Of a DNA stretch of 64,000 nt, positions 59,124-64,000 are shown one piece after another. The stretch spans positions 62,001 to 126,000 of the forward strand of contig NZ_BCNT01000007.1 in assembly GCF_001544075.1 (NCBI RefSeq), read 5' to 3'. How positions within the stretch are numbered: the first letter of the stretch is position 1; every line of letters begins with the position of its first letter. The translations under genes were made by a program, and so were the position numbers. The stretch comes from Comamonas terrae (GTDB lineage: Bacteria > Pseudomonadota > Gammaproteobacteria > Burkholderiales > Burkholderiaceae_C). The notes under the pieces are model-generated. The model saw only the letters and a program-made list of their open reading frames with translations. It had not been told where the DNA came from and did not search any database.

Positions 59124-62100
59124 TCAATCCTTGCGCATGGTGTAGACCAGGTCCAGCGCGCTGGTCACGCCCGTCTGGGCACGCAGCGTCAGCCGGCGCG
59201 AGAGGTCGTAGAAGATGTAGATGGTGCCCATGGCGCCCGAAAGGCTTTGCTCGTAGGTCACGTAGAGCTTGTTGGACAGCCGCTTGCCCAGCGTCAGCGC
59301 GGCGCCCGAGGCGTCCTCGCCCGCACCCGGGCCCTTGAAGCCGACCTCGTCCAGGCCCAGGCTGCCCGCGATCTTGCCGCTGCCGCTGTGGCCGCCGGCC
59401 AGCAGCGCCAGGGCCGCCTGCTGCAGCATGGCGCTTTCGGCGCCGCCGGCTGCCGGATCGCGGCCCATGACCACCCAGGAGAGCTTTTCCGCGTCGGGCA
59501 GGTCGGGGTCCGAATACAGCAGCACGCGGGGCGCGCTGGCCGTGCCCAGCACCTGCACGCCCGCGCGCACGGCGATGTTGGGGCGTATGGCCAGGATGTC
59601 CAGCGAGGGATTGTCGTAGGGGCCGTTGAAGCGGATCAGGCCCGACTCCACATCCAGCGATTGTCCCCAGGCGCGGTAGCGGCCCTGCTCGGTGCGGATC
59701 TCGCCGGTCACGCGCGGTGGCCCGCCGGCATAGCTGGCGCCCTGGACTTCGAGCTGGCCGCGCAGCCGTGTCGTGATGCCGTAGCCCTGCAGCGCGAAGT
59801 CGCGGCCCAGGTCGAGCCTGACCTGGATATCGGGCAGCTTGCGCGGCGTGGCGCGGGCCTGGTCCTTGCGGGCTGCGCGCTCCTGCTTCTTGCGCGCGGC
59901 TTCCTCGGCCTTGCGCGAGGCGGCCGTGTGCACGACCACGTCCTTGTCCAGCGAAGGTGCGGATTCCTCGGGCAGGATGATGGCGGCCCGGTCCACGCCC
60001 AGGTCGCCGCGCAGCACGAACTGGCCCTGCTCCAGCCGCGCCTGCAGGCTGCCCGAGACGCTGACCTGGCGGTCGGCGCGCACCAGCACCTGCAGCTTTT
60101 TCGCCTGTGCCTGCAGGTTCATGCTCAGGCCCGATTCGCCGCTCTCGCCGGGCGGCGTCCACTGTGCGTAGCCGGAACCGGTGAATTCGCCGCCATCCGC
60201 GGGCGCATTGGTGAGATTGCCGCTGTAGCCCAGGATGGGTGCGCTGCTGCCCTTGCCGCCGCTGAGGCGCAGCTCGGTGATGTCCAGGCGCGTGCCCTGC
60301 AGCCTGGCGCGCAGCATGCCGTCCCGCAGGTCCACACCGTCGAGCACCGAGGTGATGCTCAGGTCGTCGGCCTGCAGATTGCCCTGCCAGTGCGGCGTCT
60401 GCCGGTCGCCGCTGATGGTGGCGTCGGCGGCCAGCGTGCCCTTGACGCGCCAGCCTGGCGGTGCGAACAGCGCCCAGAGGCCGATATCGGGCATCCTGGC
60501 CGTCACGCGGCCCTGCAGCGGCGCCTTTTCGGGCCAGGCCCAGCTGCCATTCTGCTGCGCCAGGCGCGTGCGCAGCTCGCCGGTCATGGAGCCCGCGCGC
60601 TCGCTTTCCCACAGCATGCGGGCGGTGACATCGCTGCCGCTGGCCTGCACGGTCAGGCGCGCCTGCTGGATGCGCGCGCGCATGCCGGTGCCGCTGATGG
60701 TGCGGGTGCGCGTACGCCCGGGCTTGTCGGCGCTGGGGCCGGTGGTCTGTACCACCGTCGTGCCGGAGCCGTCGTCCACGGCCAGCCGCAGGTCGCCGGC
60801 GGCGCGTTCCACCACGAGCTGGGCCTTGAGCGCCGGACCCATGGTATCCAGGTCCCACTGGCCGTTGAAGCTCAGATCCCCGCTCAGGCCGGCAGCGGCC
60901 AGCGGCGGCTCGTCGTCGCCCAGGCTGAAGGCATCCACCCAGGCCAGTGCAATGCCCTGGGCGCGGCCCGTGCTGCGCAGCGACCACTGGCCGTTGCCGG
61001 CCTGGACGGCGCTGCTTTCGTCCCAGGCGATCTGTGCCGGAGCCAGCGGCTCGGCCTGGGGGCGGCGCATGCCCGGATCGGGCGGCGTGATCTGCAGCCG
61101 GCCGGCCGAGAGCTGGTAGCGCGTGCTCAGCACGGGCTGGCCCTTGGCATAGGACGTGCGCTGCGCCACCTGTACCGGAGCGCCGGGCTGCAGTTGCACC
61201 AGCCAGGGGCCGGGCCTTGCCTGGCCGGACCGGTCCTTGCCGGGATGGATGCGGGCCTGCAGCCTTTCAAGGCTGGCCTGCCAGTCCAGCGGCGCGCCGG
61301 CACGGGCCAGGCCGCCTTGCAGGGCGGTTTCCAGCTGCGCGCTGAAGTCCGCCTGCCGGGCCTGCGCGTTCAGGCTGAGCTTTGCGTTTTCGGGGCTGCC
61401 GGCCAGATCGAGCTGCAGGCTGGGAATGACCAGCGCCTGATCGGCGCTCTGGCCTGCGCCCTGGTAACGCAGTTTCTGCGCCTGCAGGCCGGCGTTGAGC
61501 TGCAGGCCGCTGGCCGGCAGGGGCGTGCCGGGTTGGGCGTTGAGGCGCTGCAGCAGCGCGCCCCAGCCGCCGCGCCAGTCCAGCTGCAGCTGGGCGCTGC
61601 CGTCGGCCCGGGCTCCGGCCAGCGGGCGCTCCATGCCGGGCAACTGGCCCAGCCATTGCACCAGCGACGAAAGCGCCGTGAGATGGACCCTGGCCTGGCC
61701 CTGGCCGGACTGGGGACCGATCTGGCCGTCCAGCTGCAGATGTGCGCCCGGCAGTTCGGCCTTGATGCTGGCTCGGGCATGGCGGCTTTCGGTGTCGAAC
61801 TCGAGCCGGCTGGCGTTCACGCTGGCCTGCAGTGCCTGCAGCTGCAGCTGGCTCAGCTGCAGCAGGGGCTGCTGCCACTGGCCCTTGGCGGCCAGGGTCT
61901 GGATGCGCAGGCCGGGTTTGGAGCCGCGGCCGCCCGCCATGGCATGCAGGTCGGCGGCAAAGACGACCCTGGGCGATGGTGCAGGGGCATCCTCGGCCTC
62001 TTGTGCGGGGCGCTGCGCCTGTTCGGTCCTGGCGCTGATCTCGCCCTGCAGCGGCGCGGCATCCAACGTGCTGTAGAGGTCGGCGGGGTTGAGCTGCGCG

Positions 62101-63482
62101 ACCTGCGCCCGGCCCTCGAACAGCTGCGAAGCCGGCGTGTAGTCACCCTGCAGGCGGATGCTGCCCTTGCCGATCAGCAGCAGGGCTTCGGGCACTCGCC
62201 ACTGCCGGCCGTCATAGTGCACCCGGGCGGAAAGAGCCTGCAGCGGCAGGCCCTGCCTGTCCCAGGGAGCAGGGCGGCTGTTGTCGAACCGGGCGGCAAG
62301 CTTCCATGCGCCTGGCGCCGCCTGGTCCTGTTCTGTCCCTTCGGGGCCGGCCAGCAGTTCGCCGTTCAGCAGCGTGCGCGGCCCCTGGGGCCAGAAGGCG
62401 GCCACGTCCAGGTTCTGCAACGCGGCTTTGGCCGAGAGCAGGGGCTGCTCGGCCCAGGGCATCACGCTGGCCTGCACATCGGCCTGCATGGGTGTCGGGT
62501 CGGCGGCATCCTGCTTCTTTTTTTCTAGCTTCTTGCGCTTTGTCTGATTGGTTTTTGAATTGATTTTGCTGGAATCTGCAGAACTGGCAGGCGCTGCCTG
62601 CTCCTCTTTTGGAGGCGTGGCGGTGGCGCTGGCATGGGCCGCGACCTCGAGCCGCGCGGCTGCGGTGGCCAGCGTGCCCCGGGCCCGGGCGCTGGCCTGC
62701 ACGGCGATCATGGGCGCGGCGGGCGCACCGCCATCCGCAGCCTCGCCGGCCCTGGCTTCGGGCGTTGGCATGGGGCTGGGCACGCGCAGGTCGCCCTGCA
62801 CCTGGGCGTCGAGCTGCATGGGCGCGGCGCCCTGCAGCTTGAGCTGGGCCTGATAGCTGCCGTCGGCAAAGCGCAGGCTGGATACCTGCAGCGCGTGCTC
62901 GTTGCCGTCGTACCGGTAGTGGCCCTTGAGGTCTTCGGCCACGGCCTCGGGCGGGCCCTGCCAGACGATGCGGTCCACGGCGAACGGCAGGTCGATCTTG
63001 ACGGGCAGCGTCAGGCCCTGCAGCGGCTCGGCGGGCTTTTTCTCGGGGTCGGGCGTGCTGGCGATCCGCACCTCCGCCACATGCATCTCGCCGAGCTGGA
63101 GCGCGCGCGACAGCAGCGGGCGCAGCTGCCAGCCGATCTGCGCGTCCCGGACCTCGACCTTGGTGGTCTGGTTCTGCCATTGCAGCCAGCCTATGCGCCC
63201 GCCCGCGCGCAGCGAACCCGTCACTTCCCGGGCCACCAGGCTCTGCCCCTCGGGCAGCCAGCGTGCAACACGCTGCAGCGTCTGGTTGAGCGAATCGTCG
63301 CGCCCGGACCACCACCACAGGCTGCCCAGCAGCAGCACGAGCAGGGCGACCAGTGCCGTGATCAGCCAGGCAGCGGCGCGCAGCCAGCGGCGCCGGCGCC
63401 CGGGCGGTGGCGCCTTGGCACCGCTGGAAGAGGGAGCCGCATCAGGCAGGGGCGCCGCGCGGCTGGAGTCGGAATCCGCCAT
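59124..63482 (-). CDS. tamB: Translocation and assembly module inner-membrane protein TamB
   Basis: A 1452-residue protein with one N-terminal membrane anchor (AAAWLITALVALLVLLLGSL, about residues 38-58) and a very long beta-rich periplasmic region. The C-terminal DUF490/TamB domain is typical: GTASAPRVLLYSDPDLPDAE, LSWVVMGRDPAA and LTLGKRLSNKLYVTYEQSLS. A Lys-rich low-complexity insert (SKINSKTNQTKRKKLEKKK) lies near residue 310. TamB bridges inner and outer membrane with TamA and moves phospholipids and some beta-barrel proteins outward. The ATG at 63482 is 2 nt after the tamA stop. Confidence 0.93.
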   Translation of the reverse strand: MADSDSSRAAPLPDAAPSSSGAKAPPPGRRRRWLRAAAWLITALVALLVLLLGSLWWWSGRDDSLNQTLQRVARWLPEGQSLVAREVTGSLRAGGRIGWLQWQNQTTKVEVRDAQIGWQLRPLLSRALQLGEMHVAEVRIASTPDPEKKPAEPLQGLTLPVKIDLPFAVDRIVWQGPPEAVAEDLKGHYRYDGNEHALQVSSLRFADGSYQAQLKLQGAAPMQLDAQVQGDLRVPSPMPTPEARAGEAADGGAPAAPMIAVQASARARGTLATAAARLEVAAHASATATPPKEEQAAPASSADSSKINSKTNQTKRKKLEKKKQDAADPTPMQADVQASVMPWAEQPLLSAKAALQNLDVAAFWPQGPRTLLNGELLAGPEGTEQDQAAPGAWKLAARFDNSRPAPWDRQGLPLQALSARVHYDGRQWRVPEALLLIGKGSIRLQGDYTPASQLFEGRAQVAQLNPADLYSTLDAAPLQGEISARTEQAQRPAQEAEDAPAPSPRVVFAADLHAMAGGRGSKPGLRIQTLAAKGQWQQPLLQLSQLQLQALQASVNASRLEFDTESRHARASIKAELPGAHLQLDGQIGPQSGQGQARVHLTALSSLVQWLGQLPGMERPLAGARADGSAQLQLDWRGGWGALLQRLNAQPGTPLPASGLQLNAGLQAQKLRYQGAGQSADQALVIPSLQLDLAGSPENAKLSLNAQARQADFSAQLETALQGGLARAGAPLDWQASLERLQARIHPGKDRSGQARPGPWLVQLQPGAPVQVAQRTSYAKGQPVLSTRYQLSAGRLQITPPDPGMRRPQAEPLAPAQIAWDESSAVQAGNGQWSLRSTGRAQGIALAWVDAFSLGDDEPPLAAAGLSGDLSFNGQWDLDTMGPALKAQLVVERAAGDLRLAVDDGSGTTVVQTTGPSADKPGRTRTRTISGTGMRARIQQARLTVQASGSDVTARMLWESERAGSMTGELRTRLAQQNGSWAWPEKAPLQGRVTARMPDIGLWALFAPPGWRVKGTLAADATISGDRQTPHWQGNLQADDLSITSVLDGVDLRDGMLRARLQGTRLDITELRLSGGKGSSAPILGYSGNLTNAPADGGEFTGSGYAQWTPPGESGESGLSMNLQAQAKKLQVLVRADRQVSVSGSLQARLEQGQFVLRGDLGVDRAAIILPEESAPSLDKDVVVHTAASRKAEEAARKKQERAARKDQARATPRKLPDIQVRLDLGRDFALQGYGITTRLRGQLEVQGASYAGGPPRVTGEIRTEQGRYRAWGQSLDVESGLIRFNGPYDNPSLDILAIRPNIAVRAGVQVLGTASAPRVLLYSDPDLPDAEKLSWVVMGRDPAAGGAESAMLQQAALALLAGGHSGSGKIAGSLGLDEVGFKGPGAGEDASGAALTLGKRLSNKLYVTYEQSLSGAMGTIYIFYDLSRRLTLRAQTGVTSALDLVYTMRKD

Positions 63483-63484
63483 GT

Positions 63485-64000
63485 TCAAAATGTGAAGCCG
63501 AGGCGCAGGTGCAAGCGCAGCTGATGCTCTTGCGCACCCCAGGCGATATCTGCCTGTATCGGGCCGACGGGGCTTTTCCAGCGGATGCCGGTACCCACGC
63601 CGACGCGCATGTACATATGGTTGATGTCATCACCCACGGTGCCCGCGTCGACGAACACGGCGTGCTCGAAATCCTGCGTGTTGCCCTTGATGGTGATGGG
63701 GCGCTGCCACTCGGCACTGCCCGTGGCCAAGTATCGGCCACCGATGACGCGGCCGTTGTCGGTGCGCGCGCCGATCGTCTGGTAACCGTAGCCGCGCACG
63801 GTGTTGTCGCCGCCGGTGAGGAACATCAGCGTCATGGGCAGGTCGATGCCGCTCTTGGCCAGGATGGCGCCGCCCGAGGCGCGCAGCGCCAGGCGGCTGC
63901 GGCGGCGGGTGACCTCGTCGCGTTCGCCCATGGGAATGATGCCCAGCCAGCGCGCCGTCAGCCGCCCGAACGGCGAGCGCTGGGGCGTGAGCGTGGTGCC
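63485..64000 (-). CDS. tamA: Outer-membrane assembly factor TamA, C-terminal part
   Basis: The last 171 residues of an Omp85-family beta barrel; the start is beyond the window. MTLMFLTGGDNTVRGYGYQT contains the RGY motif of Omp85 barrels; EHAVFVDAGTVGDD and GTGIRWKSPVGPIQADIAWG are barrel strands, and the protein ends in F. It is the outer-membrane partner of TamB and is co-transcribed with it. Confidence 0.92.
   Translation of the reverse strand, partial: GTTLTPQRSPFGRLTARWLGIIPMGERDEVTRRRSRLALRASGGAILAKSGIDLPMTLMFLTGGDNTVRGYGYQTIGARTDNGRVIGGRYLATGSAEWQRPITIKGNTQDFEHAVFVDAGTVGDDINHMYMRVGVGTGIRWKSPVGPIQADIAWGAQEHQLRLHLRLGFTF

Overview
The window is GC-rich chromosomal DNA of a betaproteobacterium, most likely family Comamonadaceae (a Delftia/Comamonas/Acidovorax-type genome). 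The evidence is the dusB-fis-purH order, the pil-chp chemosensory cluster, a pyrR-pyrB-pyrC' cluster with an inactive dihydroorotase homologue, Bug-type solute receptors, and two families of short intergenic repeats of the kind seen in this group. The genus is an inference.

Layout. 1-2.6 kb: end of an ABC transporter ATPase, a luciferase-like monooxygenase and a fused CMD/alkylhydroperoxidase protein. 2.7-4.6 kb: an NadQ-type regulator and nadC, with two palindromic operator candidates at the nadC promoter. 4.8-9.9 kb: tricarboxylate-receptor protein, alpha/beta hydrolase, OprB-type porin with a leader-ORF-like 5' region, a YqaA membrane protein and a lipoprotein D-Ala-D-Ala dipeptidase. 10-17 kb: dusB-fis, purH, cytochrome c, PAP2 phosphatase, APC permease, tag. 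17.1-19.6 kb: hemL and thiD (minus strand), then a small rubredoxin gene. 19.7-29.7 kb: the Pil-Chp twitching chemosensory operon pilG-pilH-pilI-pilJ-chpA. 29.8-36.3 kb: phrB (minus), then algH-ruvX-pyrR-pyrB, pyrC' and an acyltransferase. 36.3-40.7 kb: LysR regulator, 8-oxoguanine deaminase-like hydrolase, NCS2 purine permease, ArsC-like protein. 41-45.8 kb: MucD/DegP protease, an OmpR-type two-component pair, and a GAF-GGDEF protein.

From about 45.85 to 58.95 kb lies an integrated mobile element of about 13 kb with the plan of a P4-like phage satellite. Its order is a P4-type tyrosine integrase with arm-type sites; an AT-rich two-gene cassette (ABC-type ATPase plus DUF4435/TOPRIM-like protein) with the architecture of the PARIS (AriA-AriB) anti-phage system; a non-coding region with three mutually complementary blocks that resembles the P4 CI RNA immunity region; small unknown genes; an AlpA regulator; a large TOPRIM/DUF927 primase-helicase; more unknown genes; then a membrane protein and a glycine-rich protein on the minus strand. 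GTGGGAAC/GTTCCCAC repeats occur in two clusters, one at each side of the cargo. The element ends beside a tRNA-Arg(CCT) gene. No capsid or tail genes are visible, as expected for a satellite.

The right end, 59.1-64 kb (minus strand), holds tamB and the 3' part of tamA, the outer-membrane translocation and assembly module.

Recurring features are several genes with a -10-like hexamer only 6-7 nt before the ATG (leaderless transcripts), a terminator hairpin that contains the start codon of the next gene, and two intergenic repeat families. Coordinates and translations were read directly from the sequence. Function calls come from motif and family recognition, with no database search.
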